Under the pieces are notes generated by a model, which was given only the letters and a program-made list of their open reading frames with translations, searched no databases and was not told where the DNA came from. From NCBI RefSeq assembly GCF_017877055.1, contig NZ_JAGIPG010000002.1:558001-622000 (forward strand): DNA of 64,000 bases, read 5' to 3'. A program made the position numbers and the translations under genes. This document shows positions 26,087 through 34,818 of the stretch, piece after piece (the stretch's first letter is position 1; each line of letters begins with the position of its first letter). This DNA comes from Neorhizobium galegae. Lineage in GTDB: Bacteria; Pseudomonadota; Alphaproteobacteria; Rhizobiales; Rhizobiaceae.

Positions 26087-28258
26087 ATGACGTCTTCTGC
26101 AGCCTTGGGCAAAACAATAACGCTGGGATCTGTCATGCTCGCACGCCGACCGAAGGAGAGCCGTGAAGGCTACTCCGTTTTCATCGCTACTTCGCTGCTC
26201 CTTCTTGTTGCAATGATCCTGGGGGGGATAGGTGCTCATGTGGTCGACCGCATGCGCAGTTCCGCCAACGCGCTCGACGACAACAGAGCCATTCTGGCAG
26301 CAGAGGCGGCTGTCTCCTCGTTCAAGGAAAAACTTGCCGCAACCGTGCGGGACAATGCCGTTTGGGATGACGCCTACAAGGCGATAACCCAAGGGGATCG
26401 CGAGGGGTGGGTCTATGAGAATTGGGGCAAGACCAGCGCGGACTACGCTCTCTATGACGGGATAGTGCTGACGGCGCCGGCAGGCGGCAAGGGCACCGCC
26501 TATCTCAAGGCCGATATAATAGACCCGACCGAATATCTAGGCACAAAATTTCCTGGGCAAACGGAAGCCGTCGCTCGGCCTGGCATCGACCCGATCGTCA
26601 ACTTTTTCAGAAACGGCGACGATATCATTGCGGTGGCGTCGGAAGCGGTCCAGCCGTTTGGTGCACAGGTAGAGGATCCAACCTACTATGTCCTCAGCCT
26701 CTTCAAGACTCTGACTTCTGAAGTCGTGGCCCAAATAGCCAAAGAACATCAGCTCCCGGAGCTCCACATAACCGACCGTCCGGCAGGCAACCTTCTGAAT
26801 TCGCCGCTCATGGATGTGGATGGAATTGAAATCGCACGTTTGGCTTGGCCAAGTGCCGCTCCAGGAAACACGATTTTTGAGGAGGCGCGCCCCTTTATTG
26901 CCGCGGCAGTCGCTATCCTTGGCGTTTATCTTGTTGGTGTCCTGTTTGCAGGCTGGTCGGAAATGCGTCGCTTGAAGAGCTTGGCGGATCGCGCCCAACA
27001 TGAAGCCACGCACGACAGCCTCAGCGGTCTCTTGAACAGGCTCGGCCTGATCGAGGGACTGGACCGGTTGATGCAGGCCGACAAAAGCCAGGTACTGGTT
27101 TTGCATCTGATCGATCTCGACGGCTTCAAGGCAGTCAACGATGCCTGGGGGCATGCGATTGGAGATCAGCTGATCAGGCTGGTGGCGGAAGCTCTGCGCG
27201 ACATCCATGGAGGCGTATTCGGTGTCGCCCGGCTGGGCGGTGATGAATTCGCTCTGGTTCAGCGCGGCTCCGCGAACCTCGCCGAATTTGACAATCAAGT
27301 TCTCGAACGTCTCAAAAGGCCGTTTCTCATCGAAGGCCGCACGATCGAAATTGGCGCAAGCATTGGCGTTGCCTCCCGTGACGACGCAGGGAATGCGCAC
27401 GAACTTCTTCGCCGGGCGGATATGGCCCTTTATGAAGCGAAGGAAATGGGCAGGGGATGCGCCGTTACCTATCATCCGGATCTTGACCGCCAGCGCGAGA
27501 AGATCGCGGGTTTGGAAGGCGATCTTCGGCGCGCTCTCCAGAATGACGAGATCCAGCCTGTCTTCCAGCCACTGGCTTCGGCGGCTTCGGGCGAGATCAC
27601 GGGCGTGGAGGCGCTGGCAAGGTGGAGACGCGCCGAAGCAGCGATCGGTCCGGATGCATTCATACCTCTGGCGGAAAGGTGTGGATTGATCGATATCCTG
27701 GGCCTCCAGATGCTCCGGAAGTCTATCGTGGCGTCCCGGGCATGGTCTCCGCTCTCCTTGTCGGTCAATGTTTCTCCGATCCAGCTTTGTAACCCCAACT
27801 TCGCCGGGGATGTGCTCGCTGTTCTGAAAGAGGAAGGGTTTGATCCTTCGCGACTGACACTCGAGATCACCGAAGCGGTGCTGATGTCGAACCCTGAGCA
27901 GGCACGACGCTCCATCACCGCCCTGAAATCGGCAGGCATCCGTTTTGCTCTTGATGATTTTGGCGCCGGTTATGCCAGTATCGGCACGCTTCGTGAGTTC
28001 GGCTTCGACCGGATGAAGATCGATCGCTCCCTGGTTCAAGCCATAAATGACGGCAGCACCGGCCGGAACGTCCTGACGGCCACGATCTCGTTGGCTCAGG
28101 CCCTCGGAATCCCGGTCACCGCCGAAGGCATCGAATCCGCCGATCAAGCGGACCTGCTTCGAATTGCCGGCTGCGATCAGCTGCAAGGCTACCTGGTGGG
28201 CAAGCCAATGGGGCGAGACGAGCTTGCATCCTGGCTGACTTCATCGATTGCCGCGTGA
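26087..28258 (+). CDS. CHASE4-GGDEF-EAL cyclic-di-GMP signalling protein
   Basis: 723-aa inner-membrane protein. A first membrane helix (about 27-50) precedes a periplasmic region with the CHASE4-like motif DNAVWDDAY; a second helix lies at about 268-288. The GGDEF domain follows (RLGGDEF at about 382-388, DLDGFKAVND upstream), without an obvious RxxD inhibitory site. The EAL domain has EAL (about 508), SVNVSPIQL, LEITEAVL, DDFGAGY, MKID and AEGIES, so phosphodiesterase residues look complete. It could make or break c-di-GMP, and sits in the same genome region as the motility genes. The ribosome site at 26087 is weak; ATG 26135 is an alternative start. Confidence 0.9.
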   Translation: MTSSAALGKTITLGSVMLARRPKESREGYSVFIATSLLLLVAMILGGIGAHVVDRMRSSANALDDNRAILAAEAAVSSFKEKLAATVRDNAVWDDAYKAITQGDREGWVYENWGKTSADYALYDGIVLTAPAGGKGTAYLKADIIDPTEYLGTKFPGQTEAVARPGIDPIVNFFRNGDDIIAVASEAVQPFGAQVEDPTYYVLSLFKTLTSEVVAQIAKEHQLPELHITDRPAGNLLNSPLMDVDGIEIARLAWPSAAPGNTIFEEARPFIAAAVAILGVYLVGVLFAGWSEMRRLKSLADRAQHEATHDSLSGLLNRLGLIEGLDRLMQADKSQVLVLHLIDLDGFKAVNDAWGHAIGDQLIRLVAEALRDIHGGVFGVARLGGDEFALVQRGSANLAEFDNQVLERLKRPFLIEGRTIEIGASIGVASRDDAGNAHELLRRADMALYEAKEMGRGCAVTYHPDLDRQREKIAGLEGDLRRALQNDEIQPVFQPLASAASGEITGVEALARWRRAEAAIGPDAFIPLAERCGLIDILGLQMLRKSIVASRAWSPLSLSVNVSPIQLCNPNFAGDVLAVLKEEGFDPSRLTLEITEAVLMSNPEQARRSITALKSAGIRFALDDFGAGYASIGTLREFGFDRMKIDRSLVQAINDGSTGRNVLTATISLAQALGIPVTAEGIESADQADLLRIAGCDQLQGYLVGKPMGRDELASWLTSSIAA

Positions 28259-28283
28259 GGGTTCTTCCTGTGACAGCGCCGGC

Positions 28284-29906
28284 CTAAGCCGAATGCTGCT
28301 GTTTGATTTCGTCAAACGGCAGCTCGACCGTGAAGGTCGTACCCTTTCCCAGGAGGCTCTGGACCGAGATCGACCCGCCATGCAACTCCACAATTTCCTT
28401 GACGATATTGAGGCCGATCCCCGTTCCCGCAATACCGGTGGCGCTACGGGCGCGGAAGTAGGGCTCGAACAGCTTCGGCAGGTCGTCAGCATCCATGCCG
28501 ATGCCGGAATCGCTGACGCTGACCAGAACCCGCCGACCGTCCTTCCATCCACTGACGCGGATTTTGGAGCCGGCGGGCGAGTACTTCACCGCGTTTGACA
28601 ACAGATTGGAAAAGACCCGCTCTATTGCGGCCTCGTCGATCATCTGCAGAGCTGGAAGCGCTTCGAGATCATGGCTGATCGTGTGGCTCTTGCTGATCTC
28701 CGCCCGGTTTGCGATGCATTGGCGAAGAACCGCGCCGAGCGAACTGGCCTCCTTGTTGATCGCAATGGTCCCTGTCTCCAGCCGCCCGGCGGCGAGGATA
28801 CTTTCCATCAGCTCGACCATGCGGGCGACCGCGCCCTTGATCTGCAGAGCCTTGCCCTCCAGGAACTGCGGAGTCGCAGCCGCCTTCGTGCGCGTAAGCC
28901 GCTGAGCCGCTCCGTCGATCACGGCCAGAGGCGTCCTGAACTCGTGTGAAATCATTCCTACGAAGCGGCGCTGTAGCGCATTGATGCCCCGTTCATGCTG
29001 GAGAAGGCGATCCAGCTCGACGTTCTTTTCCTGCACTTCCGCGGTCCTCGCCAGAACGATCTTTTCGAGCTCGTCCCGATGCTGGCGCAGTCTGCGCTCG
29101 CTGGACTGGAGGGCTTTGAGGGCAAGCTGGCGGTCGTGGACATCCTCCAGCAAACCATACCAGCGGACCACCCCACCGTTACCGTCGAGCCGGGCTGCCG
29201 CCCGGTTCCGATACCACCGATACCGCCCCTTCGCGGACCCGATCCTGTAGATCATGTCGAACGACGCGCCGGTCTTCACCGAGGACTCCCATTTGGCAAT
29301 CACTTCCGGCAGGTCCGCCGGGTGCAGGGTCTTCTCCCACCCGCGTCCCAGCGCTTCGCCGACCTCCCGTCCGGACGCGTTCTGCCACCCTGGGCCGACT
29401 TCGATGACGTTCCCCTGTGCGTCGGCCAACCACGGCGTTTGGGGATGCAGTTCTACGAGGGAGCGATAGTGCTCCTCACTCGCCCGCAGGACTTGCTCGG
29501 CATGCCGAAGTTTGGTGATGTCCGAAATGACGACAACGACGACCGGTTTCTTTCCGCCGGGCACTGGCAGGAAAGACCGCCGCTTGTGCGTGAAAAGCGT
29601 CCGGGTCGAACCATCCGGCCCGGTGACCTCCTCCTCGAACCGCCGCTCCTCGCCGGTCGCCAGCACTCCGGCATCCACCTTCTGGATTCGGTCGGCTTCG
29701 TCCGCAGGTAAGAAGTCGTGGTCTGTGTGGCCAAGCGCGTCATCGAGGTTCACGCTGAACATCTCGCATGCCTTGCTGTTGAGGAACAGGAAGCGCGACT
29801 CGGCATCCTTGATGATCGTCGGTCCTGGTGCGCCCTCGAACAGGTCTTCCAGGAGTTCGCGGTGAGATGTTTGCAGATCAGGCCCGATGGCGGAGCAGAG
29901 GTTCAT
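28284..29906 (-). CDS. PAS-domain sensor histidine kinase
   Basis: 540-aa kinase without clear membrane segments, so probably cytoplasmic. Two PAS domains (about 15-135 and 140-260, the second with the PAC-type GRYRWYRNRAAARLDG) are followed by a coiled coil and the kinase core: H-box MISHEFRTPL (about residue 320), N-box NAVKYSP, G1 DSGIGMD and G2 GTGIGLNIV, all intact. No response regulator is adjacent, so it is an orphan. It is convergent with the GGDEF-EAL gene, the stops being 25 bases apart. The signal is unknown. Confidence 0.9.
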   Translation of the reverse strand: MNLCSAIGPDLQTSHRELLEDLFEGAPGPTIIKDAESRFLFLNSKACEMFSVNLDDALGHTDHDFLPADEADRIQKVDAGVLATGEERRFEEEVTGPDGSTRTLFTHKRRSFLPVPGGKKPVVVVVISDITKLRHAEQVLRASEEHYRSLVELHPQTPWLADAQGNVIEVGPGWQNASGREVGEALGRGWEKTLHPADLPEVIAKWESSVKTGASFDMIYRIGSAKGRYRWYRNRAAARLDGNGGVVRWYGLLEDVHDRQLALKALQSSERRLRQHRDELEKIVLARTAEVQEKNVELDRLLQHERGINALQRRFVGMISHEFRTPLAVIDGAAQRLTRTKAAATPQFLEGKALQIKGAVARMVELMESILAAGRLETGTIAINKEASSLGAVLRQCIANRAEISKSHTISHDLEALPALQMIDEAAIERVFSNLLSNAVKYSPAGSKIRVSGWKDGRRVLVSVSDSGIGMDADDLPKLFEPYFRARSATGIAGTGIGLNIVKEIVELHGGSISVQSLLGKGTTFTVELPFDEIKQQHSA

Positions 29907-30135
29907 TCGCAGGCGTCCAGGTGTACTCGCGCAAATTTGATCGACACCTAATGTACATTCAGAGCGTTACCGAATGCTGAAACCGGAGGTGTTGCTTCGG
30001 TAGCAAGTACACTTTATCGGCAGGCCAGCGAGGCCCGGTATTCCAATGGGCCTGACGGAAACTCCGTGGCCCGCTTTACGGCATGCGGCCGCATTTCAAC
30101 GAATCCCGGGTTACCGTTGCGAGCATGCCGGCCGG

Positions 30136-30876
30136 CTATTCCTCGACCCAATAGGACGTCGTATTTTCGATGACTTTTTTAATTTTGCGATTGTCTCTCC
30201 ATTCTCGTCCGGTGTCACGGATGACCGGTCTCTGCTGCGGAGAGAAAATGTAATTCTTGTGCGGCGCCGCCAACCGTTCAAGCTCTGCGTTGACGCCGGA
30301 ATAGAATTGTTTTTCCGGATCCCGAGAGGGGTCCATCAGGCTTGAAGCCTGCCGGGCAAACGATCCGCGAAGAATGGAAGGGGACGTGGTGAACTTCGGA
30401 AAAGTCTTGAAAAGCGGGATTTTTATGCCGAGGAACCGCGCATACTCGTTTCTCTCGTGAAGATGGCCGTCCTTTGCGATATTCCAGTTCTGATCAGCCG
30501 TATGAAAGGAAACCTGCATCACGCTCGGATCTGAAAACGGGCCGAAAATCTCCTCGCCGAGGTCGGTCAGCGCGATCCAGTCATCTTCGAGGTGGAACAC
30601 ATAGTCGGAACGCGTGTTGGCCCAGAGACGCTTGACCGCGGCGCCAAAACCCGGCTCGCTCGGTCTGAAGAAGGAGGCTGATGGCAAGTAGCTGCCGACC
30701 ACGCGCAGGCACTCGGCTTCATCCTCTTCAGTGCCGAAGATCGGGTCTATGTTGACGAGAACGTTCGAGAAGGAAAAATGAGCAAAGCAGCGCTTTGAGA
30801 AACTTTCCAAAGTCTGCTCGAGCAAGCCTGGTCTTCTGCCGGCAACTATACACAAATCCATACTAAAATTCGCCAC
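30136..30876 (-). CDS. Glycosyltransferase-like protein
   Basis: 246-aa protein resembling GT-A-type glycosyltransferases. The N-terminal segment MDLCIVAGRRPGLLEQTLESF suits a nucleotide-sugar fold, and an acidic metal-site candidate HLEDDW lies near residue 97, preceded by GFGAAVKRLW. No membrane segment is seen. It begins at a GTG (30876) with GGAG 9 bases upstream; an ATG 15 bases further in is an alternative. It stands alone, with no polysaccharide genes nearby. The family assignment is by general pattern only. Confidence 0.6.
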   Translation of the reverse strand: MANFSMDLCIVAGRRPGLLEQTLESFSKRCFAHFSFSNVLVNIDPIFGTEEDEAECLRVVGSYLPSASFFRPSEPGFGAAVKRLWANTRSDYVFHLEDDWIALTDLGEEIFGPFSDPSVMQVSFHTADQNWNIAKDGHLHERNEYARFLGIKIPLFKTFPKFTTSPSILRGSFARQASSLMDPSRDPEKQFYSGVNAELERLAAPHKNYIFSPQQRPVIRDTGREWRDNRKIKKVIENTTSYWVEE

Positions 30877-31180
30877 GCGGCATATCTCCGGAAAATCCGG
30901 AACTCCGTATAGAGATCCTTTTGTCGAGATACCATAGGGCCCGCAAGGTCACCACCGGCGTTGAGACATGCTGTCCCATAACCGTGCATAAAGACGCTTG
31001 ATCGGAGCCATCCGAAATCGACGGCACGCGCACTCCGCCGAAGGAGGAACCTTGGCCTCGCTTCGACCTTAACGCGGCTCAGTTCACGGCCGCCTCCCGC
31101 AATGGCAAGCGGCAACGCCGAGACATCGGGCAACTGCTCCGGCAGGGAAACGCCGATTGTGCTCCACAAACCGATACGGG
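30877..31180. other. Intergenic stretch with no supported gene
   Basis: About 304 bases between the glycosyltransferase-like gene and the next minus-strand gene. A 107-codon minus-strand frame covers most of it (31169 to 30846) but overlaps the downstream start, has no ribosome site I recognise and matches no family I know. I treat it as probably non-coding. Confidence 0.4.
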
Positions 31181-31618
31181 CTATCTTCTGAAGAAAGAAG
31201 CCAGATAGGCAAGGGTGCCACTGGACCTGCGGGTGGCTATGGAACGCACCTGTTGGGCGACTGTACTTGCGCTCACATGGGCTCCGAAGTGGCAGAAGCA
31301 GACCAGTTTATGGAGTTGGCGGTCGGACAATTCAAAAAACCGTCTGGCCTCCCCATAGGTGTCGTCTCGCATCCCCGCCGCGCGTAGAACCGGATCGCCG
31401 AAGGCGACGGCAATCGCCGTCCCGTCGCCGCGCATGGCAGCCCTTATTTCATCCGGCTGATATTCGGTTTCCCGAAATGTCGAAAGGGATCGGTCGGGGT
31501 TGAGCTCCAGAATCTCGGCCCACCGTTCGAGCCGTTCGCTGCTTGACATCCGGAAGTCGGGATAGTTGCGGTTTATCCTAGCGATAGTCCTGAGCTGATC
31601 GACTGCACGTTGCTCCAT
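31181..31618 (-). CDS. Conserved-looking protein of unknown function
   Basis: 145-aa soluble protein I do not recognise. It is predicted mostly helical, charged, with no signal peptide or membrane segment. A short cysteine/histidine patch, LVCFCHFGAH, lies near residue 106. The start is well supported by AGGAGG 6 bases before the ATG at 31618, which argues for a real gene. It lies downstream of spoVR on the same strand with a 170-base gap. No function is proposed. Confidence 0.65.
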   Translation of the reverse strand: MEQRAVDQLRTIARINRNYPDFRMSSSERLERWAEILELNPDRSLSTFRETEYQPDEIRAAMRGDGTAIAVAFGDPVLRAAGMRDDTYGEARRFFELSDRQLHKLVCFCHFGAHVSASTVAQQVRSIATRRSSGTLAYLASFFRR

Positions 31619-31788
31619 TACGGCCTCCTATTTGAACAAATAGATGCCCGTCGCCCACCTGCAATTTGATCCAGACCGCTTTTGATGTCCAATCACGATT
31701 GGGCGCCGGCATGAGGTCCGGCCTTTCCTTAATCAAAATTGATGAGCCCAGGGCCGCCCGATCGGTGGAGACTTGCGCCTGCGCCCCG

Positions 31789-33357
31789 TCAGGAGAAAAG
31801 ATCACCCTTATGAAGGATCTCGCGGGGATGAGCGGAATGTTCCTTCACCACCTTCTCGGCGCCGTCGATTTCCTGCAACATGACGTCGTAGCCCCAGAGA
31901 TCAGCTAGATGCTGGAGGACCTGCTTGGTCTCGCTGTCCTCAAGAACCCAGTCGTTCGGCGCCCGGTGCTGCAGCAGCAGGCGACGGTCGCCGGCGAGAT
32001 CGACATCGACGATGTCGATCCTCGGGTCGGTCCAGCCGATATCGTATTCGCGCGCCAGCTGGCGGCGGACGCGTTTGTAGCCCCGCTCGTCGTGAATCGC
32101 CGAAACCAATATCCCTTCGCTTATCTGCGGATCGTCGTAGAGCTGGAAAAGGCGCCATTTGCGGATCAGGTGCGGGCTCAGGAACTGGCTGATGAAGCTC
32201 TCATCGCGATAGTCGGCCCAGATGCCGCGCAGAACCTGCATGGGGTCTCCGCGACCTGCGATATCCGGGAACCATTCGCGATCCTCATCGGTTGGATCCG
32301 TCACGATCCGCTCGATATCCTGCATCATGGCAAAGCCGATGGCGTAAGGGTTGAAGCCGGAGAAGCGCCGGTCGTCATAGGTCGGCTGGAACACGACATT
32401 GGTGTGGGATTTCAGGAATTCGAAATAGTTGCCGTCACTGATCTGCCCACGGTCGTGCAGTCGGTTCATGATCTGGTAATGGACGTAGGTCGCGGTGCCC
32501 TCGTTCATCACCTTGGTCTGGCGCTGAGGGTGGAAATATTGCGCCACGTGGCGGACGATGCGCAGGATTTCCCTTTGCCACGGCTGCAGCCGAGGCGATG
32601 ACTTTTCGAGGAAATAGAGCAGGTTGTCCTGCGGCAGGCCGAGCGCCGCACGCCGTCTTTCGAAATCGACATCGGCGGCATCGCGCTTGCGGCCCGCCGG
32701 CACCGTGCGCCAGAGATCGTTAAACATCTGTTCTTCGTGGGCGCGCCGTTCCTGCAGCCGTTTTTCTTCCTGGCGCAGGTCGAGCCGAGTCTTGCCGGCA
32801 TAACGATGCACGCCGTGCGACATCAGCGCATGGGCGGCATCGAGGGTGCGCTCTACCGCCGTTTCGCCGTAACGCTCCTCGCAGCGGGCAATATAGCCCT
32901 TAGCGAAATCGAGATAGTCGAGAATGCCCTCGGCATCCGTCCACAGCTTGAACAGGTAGTTGTTCTTGAAGAAATGGTTATGGCCGAAGGCCGCATGGGC
33001 GATGACCAGAGTCTGCATCGTCGCCGTGTTCTCCTCCATCAGGTAGGAGATGCAGGGCGATGAGTTGATGACGATCTCATAGGCGAGATCCCGCATGCCG
33101 CGGCGGTAGAAGGCCTCATGATGGGCGAAATGTTTGCCGAAGGACCAGTGCCGGTAAAACAGCGGCATGCCCGTCGATGAATAGGCATCCAGCATCTGTT
33201 CGGCGGTGATCACCTCGATCTGGTTCGGGTAGACATCGAGCCCCAGCTCGCCGATCGCGATCTCCTCGCACGCGTCGTGGATGCGCTGAAGGGTCGAAAA
33301 ATCCCAGTCGGCGCCCTCGAAGAGCAGTCGATCCTTCTGCATAGCCGCCTGGGTCAT
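31789..33357 (-). CDS. SpoVR family protein
   Basis: 522-aa cytoplasmic protein of the SpoVR/YcgB family, here in the conserved cluster prkA-yeaH-spoVR. Motifs typical of the family include MPLFYRHWSFGKHF (about residue 62), INSSPCISYLMEENT, HAAFGHNHFFKNNYLF and EGTATYVHYQIMNRLHDRG. Its biochemical role is unknown. In other proteobacteria the cluster responds to starvation or stationary phase, and in Bacillus SpoVR affects spore cortex. The start at 33357 overlaps the yeaH stop (ATGA), indicating translational coupling. Confidence 0.93.
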   Translation of the reverse strand: MTQAAMQKDRLLFEGADWDFSTLQRIHDACEEIAIGELGLDVYPNQIEVITAEQMLDAYSSTGMPLFYRHWSFGKHFAHHEAFYRRGMRDLAYEIVINSSPCISYLMEENTATMQTLVIAHAAFGHNHFFKNNYLFKLWTDAEGILDYLDFAKGYIARCEERYGETAVERTLDAAHALMSHGVHRYAGKTRLDLRQEEKRLQERRAHEEQMFNDLWRTVPAGRKRDAADVDFERRRAALGLPQDNLLYFLEKSSPRLQPWQREILRIVRHVAQYFHPQRQTKVMNEGTATYVHYQIMNRLHDRGQISDGNYFEFLKSHTNVVFQPTYDDRRFSGFNPYAIGFAMMQDIERIVTDPTDEDREWFPDIAGRGDPMQVLRGIWADYRDESFISQFLSPHLIRKWRLFQLYDDPQISEGILVSAIHDERGYKRVRRQLAREYDIGWTDPRIDIVDVDLAGDRRLLLQHRAPNDWVLEDSETKQVLQHLADLWGYDVMLQEIDGAEKVVKEHSAHPREILHKGDLFS

Positions 33358-34631
33358 GGCACCGCCTTCGTCTGTGTCGAACGCTTCTGAAAGAGATCGT
33401 GGAAGACCGGGAAAATCTCGTTCTTGCGACAAACCTTGCGCATCGCAAGGGTGGCCGAGCCGGACCGGATGCCTTCATAGAGGCGCCAGAGAGGCGAGTT
33501 GGAGATCGAGGAATCTCCGCCCTCCTCATCGACTTCGATATAGGCGAAATACTGGCAGAGCGGCAGGATCTCGTGTTTCAGCAGATGGCCGGCCGGACCC
33601 TCGTCCCGGTAGGAATTGTCGCCGTCGGAGGCCTGCGCCGCATAGATGTTCCATTCCGTGGGGTCGAAGCGTGCGGCGATGATGTTGCGCATGGCCGCAA
33701 GCGCGCTCGATACCAGCGTGCCGCCGGTCGCCTGGCCGTAGAAGAAGGTATCCTCGTCGACCTCCTCTGCCTTTTCCGTGTGCCGGATGAAGACGATCTC
33801 CACCTTCTCGTAACGCTGCGACAGAAACAGATAGAGCAGCAGGTAGAAGCGCTTGGCCAAGTCCTTCATGTGTTCCGACATCGAGCCGGAGACGTCCATC
33901 AGGCAGAACATTACCGCCTTCGCAACCGGCTTCGGTTCGTTGTCGAAACGGCGATAGCGCACGTCGAGCGGATCGACGTATGGAATGCGCCGGATCCTGT
34001 CCGTCAGCGACTTGAGTTCCGCCGTCAGCGCAAGCCGGGTCTCCTCGTCCTCGCTTTCCTCGATCTGGCGTTGCAACACCTCGATTTCGGCAGGCTTGGG
34101 ACGCTTGAGAGCGATGCGCCGCATCATGGCGAGCCGCGTCGTCCGATCGATGGAAAGATTGGAAGGGGAACCCGAAATGGAGTAGCCGGCTCGAACCGGG
34201 CTCATCTCTTCGGTTTCGCTGAGCCGCCGCTTGGCGAGTTCAGGCAGTTCGAGGTCATCCAGAAAGACCGAGAGGAACTCCTCGCGCGTCAGAACGAAGC
34301 GGAAGCCGTCTTCGCCGTCCCCCTGGCCGGCCTCCTTGGGCCTGCCGGCACCCTGGCCCGGGGGGCGGGGAATGATATCGCCTTCGACAAAGGCCCGGTT
34401 GCCGGGCAGGACATGGTCCGTGATCCCGCCTTCGGCCCGGCGAAAACTCGGCTCGCCCATGCCGCCGATCGGAAGGCTGACTTCGCCGCCATCCAGTACA
34501 TCACGGATGCTGCGGCTTTGCAGGGATCGCCTGACTGCTTGCTGCACGGCGTCCTTTGCGCGCCGCAGAAACCGCTGCCGATTTTCCAAACTTTTACCGC
34601 GCGGGTTCAGCCGCCGGTCGATGATGTGCAT
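33354..34631 (-). CDS. YeaH/YhbH family protein (DUF444, VWA-like)
   Basis: 425-aa protein of the YeaH/YhbH family. It begins MHIIDRRLNPRGKSLENRQR, which fixes the start at 34631 after CAGGAG. The N-terminal third is basic with a glycine-rich linker. The C-terminal half is a von Willebrand factor A-like fold with the metal-site motif DVSGSMS (about residue 240) and later TGGTLVSSAL. It is the middle gene of the prkA-yeaH-spoVR module; family members work with the PrkA kinase in stress adaptation. A short MITE-like element separates it from prkA. Confidence 0.93.
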   Translation of the reverse strand: MHIIDRRLNPRGKSLENRQRFLRRAKDAVQQAVRRSLQSRSIRDVLDGGEVSLPIGGMGEPSFRRAEGGITDHVLPGNRAFVEGDIIPRPPGQGAGRPKEAGQGDGEDGFRFVLTREEFLSVFLDDLELPELAKRRLSETEEMSPVRAGYSISGSPSNLSIDRTTRLAMMRRIALKRPKPAEIEVLQRQIEESEDEETRLALTAELKSLTDRIRRIPYVDPLDVRYRRFDNEPKPVAKAVMFCLMDVSGSMSEHMKDLAKRFYLLLYLFLSQRYEKVEIVFIRHTEKAEEVDEDTFFYGQATGGTLVSSALAAMRNIIAARFDPTEWNIYAAQASDGDNSYRDEGPAGHLLKHEILPLCQYFAYIEVDEEGGDSSISNSPLWRLYEGIRSGSATLAMRKVCRKNEIFPVFHDLFQKRSTQTKAVP

Positions 34632-34653
34632 GTTGGCTCCTGCATGAGCATTA

Positions 34654-34818
34654 GGGTCTGTACTCAACTAGGTTTCGGACGCCGCACGACCCAGTATGCC
34701 ACAATCCTACGTCCTGTCGTCACACACAATGATGGACATCAAATCCACCTTTGTGTGTTTAAGGAACTGAACGGTTTTCTTGCATGGTGCGTTCCAAATC
34801 CTAATTGAGTACAGACGC
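34654..34818. mobile_element. MITE-like element between prkA and yeaH
   Basis: A 165-bp element without coding capacity. Its ends are long imperfect inverted repeats of about 29 bp sharing GTCTGTACTCAA, then TAGG, TT, GGA and CGC in the same order. The left end is at 34654 on the plus strand and the right end at 34818. TA is present at both flanks (34652-34653 and 34819-34820), as expected for a TA target duplication. An inner inverted repeat CACACAA / TTGTGTG (34723-34729, 34751-34757) is nearly centred, so the whole element can fold on itself. TA duplication is typical of IS630/Tc1-mariner and some IS5-group transposons; which one mobilises it is unknown. Confidence 0.75.

Noticed and set aside
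29968..30002. Inverted repeat TACCGAA / TTCGGTA upstream of the PAS kinase
   Set aside because: Short arms and a 21-base spacer give little above chance; no promoter could be tied to it.
30846..31169. A 107-codon minus-strand frame upstream of the glycosyltransferase-like gene
   Set aside because: No ribosome site, overlaps the next start and matches no family I know; composition suggests a chance frame.
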